Shown here: positions 38,690 through 61,875 of the stretch, piece after piece
Layout: each line of letters begins with the position of its first letter
How positions within the stretch are numbered: position 1 is the stretch's first letter
DNA from: Halocaridina rubra
Lineage: Eukaryota; Arthropoda; Malacostraca; Decapoda; Atyidae
Assembly (NCBI GenBank): GCA_037179515.1
Contig: JAXCGZ010015165.1
Span: 1-64,000, forward strand
Direction of reading: 5' to 3'
DNA length: 64,000 bases
Notes under the pieces: generated by a model
What the model was told of the DNA's origin: nothing
The model's input: the letters and a program-made list of their open reading frames with translations, nothing else
Database searches by the model: none
Made by a program: the position numbers and the translations under genes

Positions 38690-39073
38690 GAGGATGCATA
38701 CGTTTTGTCACACTTCCGTATCAGCTGATGCGCCCGCACACGCTATTTCCCTGACAATATTATATTAATAATATATTTGCTGTTTGTTCTTAATGCTTTT
38801 TGTCAATTTTCTTCATAATATTTGATTGCATTAAGCTGTAGAAGAGGAGTAGGATGCGGGAGAACGAACCTTTATCGGCAGACGTTTTGCTACTTCCGTA
38901 TCAGCTGATGCACCCTCACACGCTATTTCTCTGACGATATTATATTAAAAATATGTTTGCTGTTTGTTCTTAATGCTTTTATTCAATTTTCTTCATAATA
39001 TCCAATTGCATTAAGCAGTAGAAGAGGAGTAGGATGCGGGAAAACGAACCTCTTTCGGCAAAGGTTTTGCTAC
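38690..39073. repeat. ~175-bp tandem repeats within family P
   Basis: Two to three adjacent units with GTATCAGCTGATGC, CACACGCTATTTC, TGACNATATTATATTAA, TTTGCTGTTTGTTCTTAAT and TAGAAGAGGAGTAGGATGCG. One further unit (39630-39760) is displaced by the hAT insertion. Related units in opposite orientation are at 53215-53830. Confidence 0.88.
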
Positions 39074-39629
39074 CAGTGCTGCCAGGTCAAGCTGTCAAAA
39101 ATTCCCTAGATTCACTTACAAAATTTTCCTATTTGGCTCAAATTATCCCCGTTACAGATACAAATACAAGGCACATTTCAATGGTTAAATACTGCTCATA
39201 ATCTCATTACGTACCTTATTGTTGATCTTTATGGCAAATGTCATCAGTCATGAAATTTAAATGGGCCTTAGTTATTTCCATGTCTTCAGCAGATGAAGTT
39301 TCAAAAGTTCTTTTTGCATGTAACATCCCAACTAATGATTCTGAGGTTAAAGAATTTCTCGTTTGTGTTTTCATTAAGTTCACTTGTGAAAAATCTCTCT
39401 CTCTGCATCCAATATATTTTTCAATTTCTTCATCTCAGTTACCACACAGAGTAAAAATATAAAGAATTAGAATAATAATATCTAGTTCTCCAGAATCTCC
39501 CTAGATTTTCCCTCATTCTTTTCTGGATTTTCCCTATATTTTAGTGAATTTTCAAGTTTCTTCCCTGTTTCCCTGTATCCACCTGAATTTCTTTAAAGCA
39601 AGGAAATTTCCCTGTACCTGGCAGCCTAG
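39074..39629. mobile_element. 556-bp hAT-type element
   Basis: Left end CAGTGCTGCCAGGT; right end, reverse-complemented, CTAGGCTGCCAGGTACAGGG. A perfect 8-bp duplication TTTGCTAC lies at 39066-39073 and 39630-39637. A sister repeat unit at about 38886-38910 shows the unoccupied site (TTTTGCTACTTCCGTATCAG). A 74-codon frame inside (39238-39462) is unrecognised and probably not functional. Confidence 0.92.
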
Positions 39630-40261
39630 TTTGCTACTTTTGTATCAGCTGATGCACCCTCACACGCTATTTCCCTGACAATATTATATTAAAAATAACT
39701 TTGCTATTTGTTCTTAATGCATTTTTTAAATTTTCTTCTTAATATCCGATCATAGCCAGTTTATCGTCCAGCGTTATAGCATGACGCTTAGCACTTGCGC
39801 TAGGAAATTTCTTAGGTGCCATGGGGGCAAAATATAAGGTCACAAATGAATGAGAATGAGAGTAGCCGATAAACAGACGTATACCGTGCATAAACTAATC
39901 AATTTAAAACAATAGCGGTTTCGCGGGAATGACGAGTGACGACGCCTAACGGTAGATATTGGAACTACTGTACGTATTTTAATAAGATTTTATATGCTTT
40001 TATTCTTATTTATTGTACAATAACATGATTTTATGTGCTTTTGTTTTTCTTTATTGTACAGTAACATGATTTCATGTGCTATTAATTGTTTTCTAGTGCT
40101 ATTATGATTCCATTATTTGTAGCGGACAGACGTAAAGTTGCTTATAATGACGTAAATTCTATTTATATTTATTTTTTTATTTTTCCATATATTTTTTGGA
40201 AAACTGACGTATAATCGAGAACGACTTAACTCGAAACGACGTAAGCTGAGATATACCTGTG

Positions 40262-40263
<2 letters not shown>

Positions 40264-40343
<80 letters not shown>
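40264..40343. repeat. (TA)n joint, family P end to family A 3' end
   Basis: TA with one AA phase shift near 40305. Confidence 0.98.
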
Positions 40344-40345
<2 letters not shown>

Positions 40346-40347
40346 TA

Positions 40348-46450
<6,103 letters not shown>

Positions 46451-46530
<80 letters not shown>
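46451..46530. repeat. (TA)n joint, family A 3' end to family M end
   Basis: Pure TA of 80 bp; the duplicated copy at 49330-49460 is about 50 bp longer. Confidence 0.98.
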
Positions 46531-46533
<3 letters not shown>

Positions 46534-46937
46534 CTGGTTCTCAGAATAACGCCTAGATAGGTTCTCAAAAGTGTCGGGTAAATGGAAAATCGCGTGAAAA
46601 AGCGAGTCATTTTCCATAGGAAACAATGATAAAGGGCATAGATACGTTCCAAACCTTACATAGACACACCATGCCAAAGATATAAGATAAGTAAAAAACA
46701 TATTTTATTACTACATAGCAAAGCAGAAAGCCCTGTATCTATTTTTAAGAGTATACAAAAGACATTCATATTCACTTTACAGCTAGAAATTAGCATACAT
46801 TACTATACTTTACTCTATTATGCAGTGGGCAACAGTTATTCAGTACACAGGGACATGCATGGTAGCAGTGAGCAAGTAACTCATGTGGTAGAAGAGGAGG
46901 AGGATGCAGGAGAACGAGCCTCAGTCTGCAAATGTAT
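46531..46937 (+). mobile_element. Family M left-end segment (M5)
   Basis: CACCTGGTTCTCAGAATAAC onward matches 14534-14948 closely; it ends where LINE sequence begins. Confidence 0.82.
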
Positions 46938-46939
46938 AC

Positions 46940-47335
46940 AAAGATAAAATAAGAATTATAAATAACCAAAGCAAGACTAAAACACTAAAAAAAAAAAAAT
47001 TAATTATGCAATGCCTAAATCTACCATATGACAGATTAAGAAAACTTAATCTACATTCTCTAGAGAGGCAGAGAGTTAGGGGGGATATGATTGAGGTGTA
47101 TAAATGGTTTAAAGGGATCAACAAGGGTGATATTAATAGTTTTAAAAATTCATTATCAAACCAGAACTCGTAATGGGTAATGGATTTAATCTTGATAAAT
47201 TTAGGTTCAGAAGGGAAATTATTGAAAATTGGCTTGGTAATACCGTAGAGTATTCCTAGTGGGATAATAAATGCCAATACCTTAGACACCTTCAAATGTA
47301 GATTACATAGACATATGAAAGAGGTAGGGTAGGTG
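46940..47335 (+). pseudogene. 3' fragment of a non-LTR retrotransposon
   Basis: Reads CLNLPYDRLRKLNLHSLERQ then RVRGDMIEVYKWFKGI (47010-47118), the conserved C-terminal region of CR1/RTE-like reverse transcriptases. Frame breaks follow, then FNLDKFRFRREIIENWLGN in another frame. No RT catalytic domain is present. Confidence 0.75.
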
Positions 47336-47545
47336 TATATATAATGTATAATGATGATGATCTTTTCTTATCGTAATCCTCTTTGTACTGGTGGAAGAAG
47401 CCTCTGTGGGCGCTTATTTACTAAATTTATTTATTTATTTATTTTTTTTAATATAGTAAATAAGCACCCGCGGAGGCTTCTTCCACCAGTACAAAAAGGA
47501 TTACGATAAGAAAAGATCATCATCATTATGCATTATATATACACC
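47332..47545. repeat. Long hairpin (inverted repeat, ~90-bp arms)
   Basis: The left arm (47332-47423, with GATCTTTTCTTATCGTAATC and GGTGGAAGAAGCCTCTG) pairs with the right arm (47456-47543) across a ~32-nt AT-rich loop. It is duplicated at 50265-50480. It may belong to the 3' end of the adjacent LINE fragment. Confidence 0.9.
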
Positions 47546-47563
47546 CACCCTATTGGGTAGAAT

Positions 47564-47570
<7 letters not shown>

Positions 47571-47605
<35 letters not shown>
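47571..47605. repeat. (GA)n microsatellite
   Basis: Follows the hairpin. In the duplicated copy the corresponding tract is longer (50498-50560). Confidence 0.97.
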
Positions 47606-47608
<3 letters not shown>

Positions 47609-47609
47609 T

Positions 47610-47691
47610 TAATTAACTCATGTTCATTCAACCAAAACTACATTATTTATTGTAAAAATAATGGTTTAATTACAAATTCGTCATAATAATG

Positions 47692-47733
<42 letters not shown>

Positions 47734-47780
47734 GTAATAATAATCTCCACAATTATCATCAACGGAAAATTATTGTTAAA

Positions 47781-47845
<65 letters not shown>
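47610..47845. repeat. Foldback-F segment with two (AAT)n arrays
   Basis: TTAACTCATGTTCATTCAAC and ATAATGGTTTAATTACAAAT match the centre of the foldback elements at 57146 and 60115. They are followed by AAT arrays (about 47688-47735 and 47784-47842) around an ATTATCATCAACGGAAAATT spacer. Confidence 0.85.
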
Positions 47846-47848
47846 TAC

Positions 47849-48278
47849 CGAAGTGCAGAAGTCGGCAGTTGCGAAAGCTGTGAAGTTGGCTGCATTGCTA
47901 GGAGGAGAAGGCTTTAAAGATATGACTCCCGAAGATGTGAATGAATTGATTGACTGCCACTCGCAGCCTTTGACTGATGAAGACTTGGAAGAAATGACGA
48001 AATCAGCGAGCGAAGAAGAGGAAGAGCTTGAGGAAACGTATGAAGAAATTGAAGAACCTTGGCCTTACACTCGAATGTTTGGCAGCCATATATATGAACA
48101 TTTTAAAGCACTCCAACAACTCTCGCAGGAATATGTCGATAATATGGTTTGTTCGGTGACCTTCTGTAATTTTCTCGACGATGCCATGATTCCTTACCAT
48201 ACTATCTTGCAACAAATGAAGAAACAGCAACAGCAACTCCCCATTACCGTGTTCTTCTCCCCCAAAAAGCAGCCGTAA
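47849..48278 (+). pseudogene. Family A transposase C-terminal fragment
   Basis: About 140 codons of the C-terminus: AKAVKLAALLGGEGFKDMTP, SQPLTDEDLEEMTKSASEEE, and the MTFCN-like FCNFLDDAMIPYHTIL near the end. Stop at 48276-48278. It is a duplicate of 44971-45399 and has no catalytic domain. Confidence 0.9.
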
Positions 48279-49326
48279 AGCTTTTATTGGCTGCGGAATA
48301 ATTTCTTTCGGGGTCAAGAAACATCATCATTACCTCATTCACGGTAAGTTTACCTATCACGTACATATAAAATTACGTTGCATACTGTTATTTATAATAA
48401 TTGTAAAATACCCATGTTCATGAGTATGTCATGTAATTACCACTTCATTCACCGTAATATTATCTATCACTTTCATGTAAATTTTCGTTGCTTCCTGTTA
48501 TTTACAATGTAAAGGGTGTTTTTTTAACAGTGCAGGGAGGGTTTATACAGCACATAAACGTAAAAATAACTGTAAAATACCTATGTACATGAGTATGTCA
48601 TGTAATTACCACTTCATTCACCGTAATTTTATCTATCACTTTCATGTAAATTTACGTTGCAGGCTGTTATTTATAATGTAAAGGGTGTTGTTTTAACAGT
48701 GCAGGGAGGGTTTATGCAGTACGTAAATGTAAAAATAATTGTAAAATACCTATGTATGTCACGTCATCATCACCTCATTCACGGTAAGTTTTCCTATCAC
48801 TTTCATAAAAATTTACGTTGCTTGCTGTTATTTATAATGTAAAGGGTGTTTTGTTAACAGTGCAGGGAGGGTTTATACAGTACGTAAATTAAAAATAATT
48901 GTAAAGTACCTATATATGTCACGTCATCATCACCTCATTCACAGTAAGTTTTCCTATCACTTTCATAAATATTACGTTGCTTGCTGTTATTTATAATGTA
49001 AAGGGTGTTTTTTTAACAGTGCAGGGAGGGTTTATACAATATGTAAATGTAAAAATAATCGTAAAATACCAATGTACATGAGTATGTCATGTAATTACCA
49101 CTTCATTCACCGTAATTTTATCTATCACCTTCGTATAAATTTACGTTGCATGCTGTTATTTATGAAGTAAAAGGTGGTTTGTTAACAGTACAGGGAGGGT
49201 TTATACAGTGTAAACGTAAAAATAAATTAAAATATATATGTACATATAGGCCGATTCTACTTCGCGGTTTTCCTGTCTCGCGCCGGGTCCCGGAACCGAA
49301 CTACCGCTATGAGGGGGGGATTACTG
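47849..49326 (+). mobile_element. Family A partial copy (duplicate of the A4 3' part)
   Basis: Starts abruptly in transposase coding sequence at the (AAT)n junction. Six 3' repeats follow, then the 3' end ATTACTG at 49326. It has no 5' end, so it arose by duplication rather than transposition. Confidence 0.92.
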
Positions 49327-49329
49327 TAT

Positions 49330-49464
<135 letters not shown>

Positions 49465-49884
49465 CTAGTTTTCAGAATAACGACTAGATAGGTTCTCAGA
49501 AGTGTCGGGTAAATGGAAAATCGCGTGAAAAAGCGAGTCATTTTCCATAGGAAACAATGATAAAGGGCATAGATACGTTCCAATCCTCACATAGACACAC
49601 CATGCCAAAGATATAAGATAAGTAAAAAACATATTTTATTACTACATAGCAAAGCAGAAAGCCCTGTATCTATTTTTAAGAGTATACAAAAGACATTCAT
49701 ATTCACTTTACAGCTAGAAATTAACATACATTACTATACTTTACTCTATTATGCAGTGGGCAACAGTTATACAGTACACTGGGACATGCATGGTGGCAGT
49801 GAGCAAGTAACTCATGTGGTAGAAGAGGAGGAGGATGCAGGAGAACGAGCCTCAGTCTGCAAATGTATACAAAGATAAAATAAG

Positions 49885-50262
49885 AATTATAAATAACCAA
49901 AGCAAGACTAAAAAACTAAAAAAAAAAAATTAATTATGCAATGCCTAAATCTACCATATGACAGATTAAAAAAACTTAATCTACATTCTCTAGAGAGGCA
50001 GAGAGTTAGGGGGGATATGATTGAGGTGTATAAATGGTTTAAAGGGATTAACAAGGGTGATATTAATATTTTTAAAAATTCATTATCAAACCAGAACTCA
50101 TAATGGGTAATGGATTTAATCTTGATAAATTTAGGTTCAGAAGGGAAATTATTGAAAATTGGCTTGGTAATACCGTAGAGTATTCCTAGTGGGATAATAA
50201 ATGCCAATTCCTTAGACACCTTCAAATGTAGATTAGATAGACATATGAAATAGGTAGGGTAG
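49885..50262 (+). pseudogene. LINE 3' fragment, duplicate
   Basis: Duplicate of 46940-47335 with a few substitutions; same LHSLERQRVRGDMIEVYKWF block. Confidence 0.75.
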
Positions 50263-50264
50263 GT

Positions 50265-50480
50265 GTATATATAATGTATAATGATGATGATCTTTTCTTA
50301 TCGTAATCCTCTTTGTACTGGTGGAAGAAGCCTCTGTGGGTGCTTATTTACTAAATTTATTTATTTATTTTTTTTTTTTAATATAGTAAATAAGCACCCG
50401 CGGAGGATTTCTCCACCAGTACAAAAAGGATTACGATAAGAAAAGATCATCATCATTATGCATTATATATACACCCACCC
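50265..50480. repeat. Long hairpin, duplicate
   Basis: Same inverted-repeat arms as 47332-47545 with small changes in the right arm (GGAGGATTTCTCCACC). Confidence 0.9.
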
Positions 50481-50493
50481 TATTGGGTAGAAT

Positions 50494-50497
<4 letters not shown>

Positions 50498-50560
<63 letters not shown>
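50498..50560. repeat. (GA)n microsatellite
   Basis: GA tract leading directly into (AGTCAA)n. Confidence 0.97.
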
Positions 50561-50563
<3 letters not shown>

Positions 50564-51096
50564 AAGTCAAAGTCAAAGTCAAAAACTTTATTCCATCAAA
50601 AATGGCTATTACATGATAATTAATCTAATTACAAATTACAATGTAAAATGTCAAAATAAAACAAATGAAATTTGCAAAGCACAAAATAAAAATATTTATA
50701 CATTAAAATAAGCATACGTACACTTCGTCTACCCAATGAGAGGATAATAATGAGACTAAAATCACTTATTAAGTAGGTGATTTAAAAGATGAGATTTAAA
50801 TGAGGGTAATGTTTGGCAGCTTCTTAAGTTTGCGGGTAAAGAGTTCCAAAGTCTCGGGCCCATTACATTGAAGGCTCTTGCCCCAATATCAGTGGAAGTT
50901 CTGGGCACGTAAAAAGAATTCTGATATCTGGTGTTGACGTTATTGATACGCACTTGATTAACTGTTGGCAATGAGAAGAGCCATTCCGGTAATATTCCAT
51001 GATTTATTTTAAAAACTAAACGACAGATATTATATATGAACTTCATGTCCATCCTTAGCCAACCCAATCTCTCAAAGAGGGGAGTCACGTGATCAT
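50560..51096 (-). mobile_element. 5'-truncated LINE fragment with (GACTTT)n tail
   Basis: On the minus strand: VTPLFERLGWLRMDMKFIYN, VNTRYQNSFYVPRTSTDIGA and MGPRLWNSLPANLRSCQTLP (51096-50762), the C-terminal domain of a CR1/Jockey/RTE-like RT. A 3' UTR and a short tandem tail (AGTCAA on the plus strand, about four copies) follow. It is absent from duplication copy 1, so it inserted after the duplication, or was lost from copy 1. Confidence 0.85.
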
Positions 51097-51109
51097 TAAT
51101 TAACTCATG

Positions 51110-51180
51110 TTCATTCAACCAAAACTGCATTATTTATTGTAAAAATAATGGTTTAATTACAAATTCGTAATAATAATGAT

Positions 51181-51238
<58 letters not shown>

Positions 51239-51285
51239 GTAATAATAATCTCCTCAATCATCATCAACGGAAAATTATTGTTAAA

Positions 51286-51344
<59 letters not shown>

Positions 51345-51545
51345 GATCTAAGGAGAATTTTTGGAATAGACATCATGAGAGTAATGCAGAGGTATATTAA
51401 AACCCAGCAGAGAGCTGGATATTCATTATAATCCCTTCATATCTGACGGGTCATTACACTCTCCATCTGTTTCTCTTTACAGCCTGATAAAGACTGTTTT
51501 ATTTTTTCATTTTTTGGTCCATCCTGGAGTCACAATAATTAAAAA
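51110..51545. repeat. Foldback-F right half
   Basis: Two AAT arrays (51180-51238, 51284-51343) around a CATCATCAACGGAAAATTAT spacer. The terminal arm follows (AGATCTAAGGAGAATTTTTG, ACCCAGCAGAGAGCTGGATA, CATTACACTCTCCATCTG), as at 57973-58190. Confidence 0.88.
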
Positions 51546-51665
51546 GAAAAATAATAATAAATGGGGGGGGGGGCGTTATTCGCGAATTTTGAGTTTTTTA
51601 CTATTATTTTTGGGGGGCGTTATTGCAGTTTCGTGGATAAAAAAATGGCGCACAAAAGGAACAAG

Positions 51666-53200
<1,535 letters not shown>

Positions 53201-53203
53201 TAT

Positions 53204-54171
53204 CGTTTATTTTAAATGTGTGTGTGTTGAGGTTTTTATATCGTCAGGAAAAAAGCATGCATGAGCGTATTAGCTGATATGGAGGCGGCAAAACATTTGC
53301 AGATAGAGGTTCGTTCTCTTGCATCCTACTCCTCTTCTACCGCTTAATGCGATCGGATATTATGGAGAGAATGGAAAAAAGCATTGAGAACAACAGCAAA
53401 CATACTTGCGATATAATATCGTCAGTGAAATAGCATGCGAGAGTGCATCAGCTGATACGGAGGCGGCAAAACGTTTGCAGATAGAGATTCGTTCTCCCGC
53501 GTCCTACTCCTCTTCTACCGCTTAATGCGATCGGGTATTATGGAGAGAATGGGAAAAAAGCATTAAGAACAAACTTGCGATATAATATCGTCAGGGAAAT
53601 AATATGCGAGAGTGCATCAGCTGATACGGAGGCGGAAAAACGTTTGCAGATAGAGGTTTGTGTTCTCTCCTCCTCCTTTCTACCGCTTAATGCAATCGAA
53701 TATTATGGAGAATGGAAAAAAGCATTAAGAACAAACAGCAAACAAAGTTGCCATATAATATTGTCAGGGAAAAAGCGTGCGAGAGAGAAAACATTTGAAG
53801 GTAGAGGTTCATTCTCCCGCATCCTCGTGCTCACCGCCACCATGCACGTCCCAGTGTGTGCCTGTTACCTACCACTTATTAGAGTGCATTAATTTGTTTA
53901 CTGTACAGTGAATCTGTATATCTTTTATACTCTACACTATTTGCATGTTAATATAAATAACTACTGGTCTTTCTGCTTTGTTATGTTCTTATAAAATATG
54001 TTTTACTTATCTTCTATCTTTGGCATGGTGTGTTTATGTACAGTTGTGAAACGTGTCTATGCCCATTATCATTTTTTCTTATGGAAAATGACTTATTACA
54101 TTACGCGATTTTCACAATACAAGTCACTTCTGAGAATCTATCTTTGCGTTATTCCAAGAACTAGGTGTATT
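53204..54171 (-). mobile_element. Family M element with ~175-bp tandem repeats (M7)
   Basis: About four units of the repeat also found in family P, here in reverse (GATATAATATCGTCAGNGAA, CATCAGCTGATACGGAGGCG, CCTACTCCTCTTCTACCGCT), starting near 53234, 53430, 53590 and 53763. The family M left-end region follows in reverse complement to the terminus ...CAAGAACTAGGTG. It shows that families M and P share interior repeat material. Confidence 0.8.
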
Positions 54172-54181
54172 TATATATATA

Positions 54182-55031
54182 CAGTGCTGCGTCATTTATC
54201 ACGGGGGTTTGGTTCCATGACCAGCCACGAAACGAGAAAATTCGCAAAGTAGGAGCACCATATTTATTTCAGGTATTTTATATTTATTTTTACCTTTACT
54301 GTGTAAACCCTCCCTGCACTGTTAACAACTCACCCTTTACTTTACTAATAACAGCTCGCAAGCGAAAACGAAAATAGTTGCACCTACTTGAGATAGTACA
54401 CGGGATTCTATTGGCTGATGGGTGGGAGACGACGAATCACGGAATTGTGTTCTGTATACTGGGGTCTGATTGTTTTTTTGATTGAAGCTTGATTCTCCCA
54501 GCATTTTCCATTGTCTCGCCTCACCCATTCTATTACTTACATGTGCGCCTTTCTTGTTGTGCCTCTTAATACATTGTGCTTGTGTTTTTTGTGAAACTTT
54601 TTATATTGTATTTCAACCCCTGGAATGCCGCCCAAGCGTCCTTCATTTTCTAAGGCTTCTGGTAGTGAGCCTAAGCAGCAAAGGAAGATGTTGACTATAG
54701 CAGATAAGGTAAAACTGTTAGATATGCTGAAGGAAGGAAGACGTTTCTCGGCTGTCGGACGCCATTGGCTGTGCAGTATGTTAAAGTCACGATCACGTCA
54801 TTCATGTTAAGCTTACCTATCATGTTCGTATAGCTTCATGCTTGCTTGCTGTTTTTTATGGTAAACTTACCTGTCACACTCATATAAATTTATGCTTGCG
54901 CCCTGTTATTAATAAAGTAAAGGTAAAAATAAATGTAAAATATCTGTAATAAATATGGGGCTGCTACTTTGCAGATTTTCATCTTTCGCAGGTGGTCCCA
55001 GAACTGAACCTCCGCAATAAACAAGGAATCA

Positions 55032-55034
<3 letters not shown>
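54182..55034 (+). mobile_element. Family A chimeric derivative with two 3'-type ends
   Basis: The left terminus (CAGTGCTGCGTCATTTATCA followed by a 3' repeat, GTAAACCCTCCCTGCACTGT) and the right terminus (CCTCCGCAATAAACAAGG then AATCACTG) are both of the 3' type. Between them are 5'-leader sequence and a transposase N-terminal frame (ATG 54625, MPPKRPSFSKASGSEP) that diverges after ~45 codons. No 5' terminus is present. Confidence 0.8.

Positions 55035-55120
<86 letters not shown>
55035..55120. repeat. (TA)n joint, family A end to family P fragment
   Basis: Pure TA, about 86 bp. Confidence 0.98.
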
Positions 55121-60034
<4,914 letters not shown>

Positions 60035-60040
60035 CACACA

Positions 60041-60094
60041 CAGTGTTCCCCCGGTTATTCGCGTTTCTTGGTTCGCATTCTCACTGTCTCGCGT

Positions 60095-60110
<16 letters not shown>
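60041..60110 (+). mobile_element. Family A 5' terminal fragment
   Basis: CAGTGTTCCCCCGGTTATTC and TTTCTTGGTTCGCATTCTCA, then poly(T) leading into foldback F2. The matching 3' end is missing because the duplication is truncated. Confidence 0.88.
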
Positions 60111-60114
<4 letters not shown>

Positions 60115-60128
<14 letters not shown>

Positions 60129-60335
60129 TTATCATGACACCAGGATGGGCCCAAAAATGATAAAATTAAACAGACTTTATTAGGTTGTAAAGAGAAACAG
60201 AGATAGAGAGTGTAATGACCTGTCAGATGCGAAGGGATTATAAAAGATGTGTAATGAATATCCAGCTCTCTGCTGGGTTTTAATATATCTCTGCATTATT
60301 TTCATAATGTCTAGTCCAATAATTCTGCTTAGATC

Positions 60336-60403
<68 letters not shown>

Positions 60404-60592
60404 GGCAAGAATAATTTTCCTTTGATGATGATTGAGGAGATTATTATCATCATCATCATTATTATTATTATTAAGGGCTCATCATTGTTTGTACATCTGT
60501 TGGTTTATTTACTTTTAATAACTGTGTAAAGTGCCCCTCCCTACGTGGCTGGGACAAAGAGAGTGTGGGGGGTTGGGTAGAATAGAATGTTG

Positions 60593-60669
<77 letters not shown>

Positions 60670-60744
60670 TTTAAGTAACTCTTGTTCATTTAACCAAAAC
60701 TACATTATTTACAGTAAAAATAATGGTTTAATTACGAATTCGTA

Positions 60745-60798
<54 letters not shown>

Positions 60799-60817
60799 TA
60801 ATAAAAATAATAATAAT
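60115..60817. mobile_element. Foldback element F2, truncated
   Basis: Left arm, AAT array (60338-60402), centre and (GA)n (60595-60666) as in F1. The right arm stops inside its AAT array at about 60817. Confidence 0.88.
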
Positions 60818-61829
60818 TGTGGTGGATTTCCTGTGTGTTATTTACCCTCTGATCTTATAACCCCCTAAATTCGGAAATCCTGACACGGCTTCAGTAGAGG
60901 CCTACCACGATCTCAAAATTAAATCCTCTACCAATAAAATATAATTAATATTACATGCATAAACATACATGCAAATATTTTATATGGGGGTTTATGAACT
61001 GCTGATATGTGAATATTTAAATAAACTCTCCTCACCTTAAATTCAAACTTCCTCATACAGAATAATACATTTTCTAACATACATTCTACCTACGAGTGTT
61101 CAATTAAATGAGCTCATTCTGTCCCTCACACGTAGTTATAAATATTGTTAGAAATACAATGAATCTGTACTCATCTGTCCGGACAACCCTGATGTCGTCA
61201 GCAATCACGGGACTCCGAATCAAAAACGTATCTTCTGATCCACAGATCTCTATCACGTTCTTCTACTTGAGTGTCTCGTAATGCCCCACGAGAACAACAA
61301 AAATTTAACTTATAAGTACTGTCAATGAACACAGTAAACATGAGTGTCTCGTATCATCTCACGAGTACCACTAAGAATAAACTTATAAGTACTGTCAACA
61401 AACACAGTAAGAATGAGTGCCTCGTAGCATCTCACGACGGCAACTAATTATTTGTAAGAAAGTCCCACAAACTCCTCTAGTTTGTCGGGGTCCTTGGTAC
61501 TAGGACTAAGTTGAGTTATGACTTGCTTACAACAGTTCTTTGTTCAACGAGGCGATGCAATAAGCGTTATCAAGGAGGTGAAGGGTTAATGGCTAAAATC
61601 CATTAGTGACCTACATTCCTTTCTCCACGTCTTCTACGGCCAGCCTCCCTAATAAACTACACATTATATATACGAATATACGTGTATACATGATAGAAAT
61701 TAATAAGTATGCATGCTAAGTCTAAAAGTATACATTCATGCACTTACGTTACAATAAACGAAACTATATGCAAAATAACACTTACATAATGTACGTAGAA
61801 ATAAACTGTCTTGAAATATATTCAAGACA
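60818..61829 (-). repeat. Probable BEL/Pao 3' LTR
   Basis: On the plus strand it begins TGTGGTGGATTTCC directly after the AAT array and could end at ...TTCAAGACA, followed on the minus strand upstream by a G-rich purine stretch. On the minus strand it would run TGTCTTG...CCACCACA. The partner LTR lies outside the window, so the limits are inferred. It contains three ~73-bp tandem repeats at about 61268-61450 (GAGTGTCTCGTA, CTTATAAGTACTGTCAA). Confidence 0.5.
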
Positions 61830-61875
61830 TCCTGGGCCCCTCCAAAAAGGAAAAAATGGAGGGTCTCCCCATCAG

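Noticed and set aside
39238..39462. hAT transposase fragment in the 74-codon frame
   Set aside because: No recognisable hAT or BED zinc-finger motif; the frame is short and AT-rich.
53575..53892. 105-codon plus-strand frame
   Set aside because: Falls within the ~175-bp repeats of family M/P and has no domain similarity I recognise.
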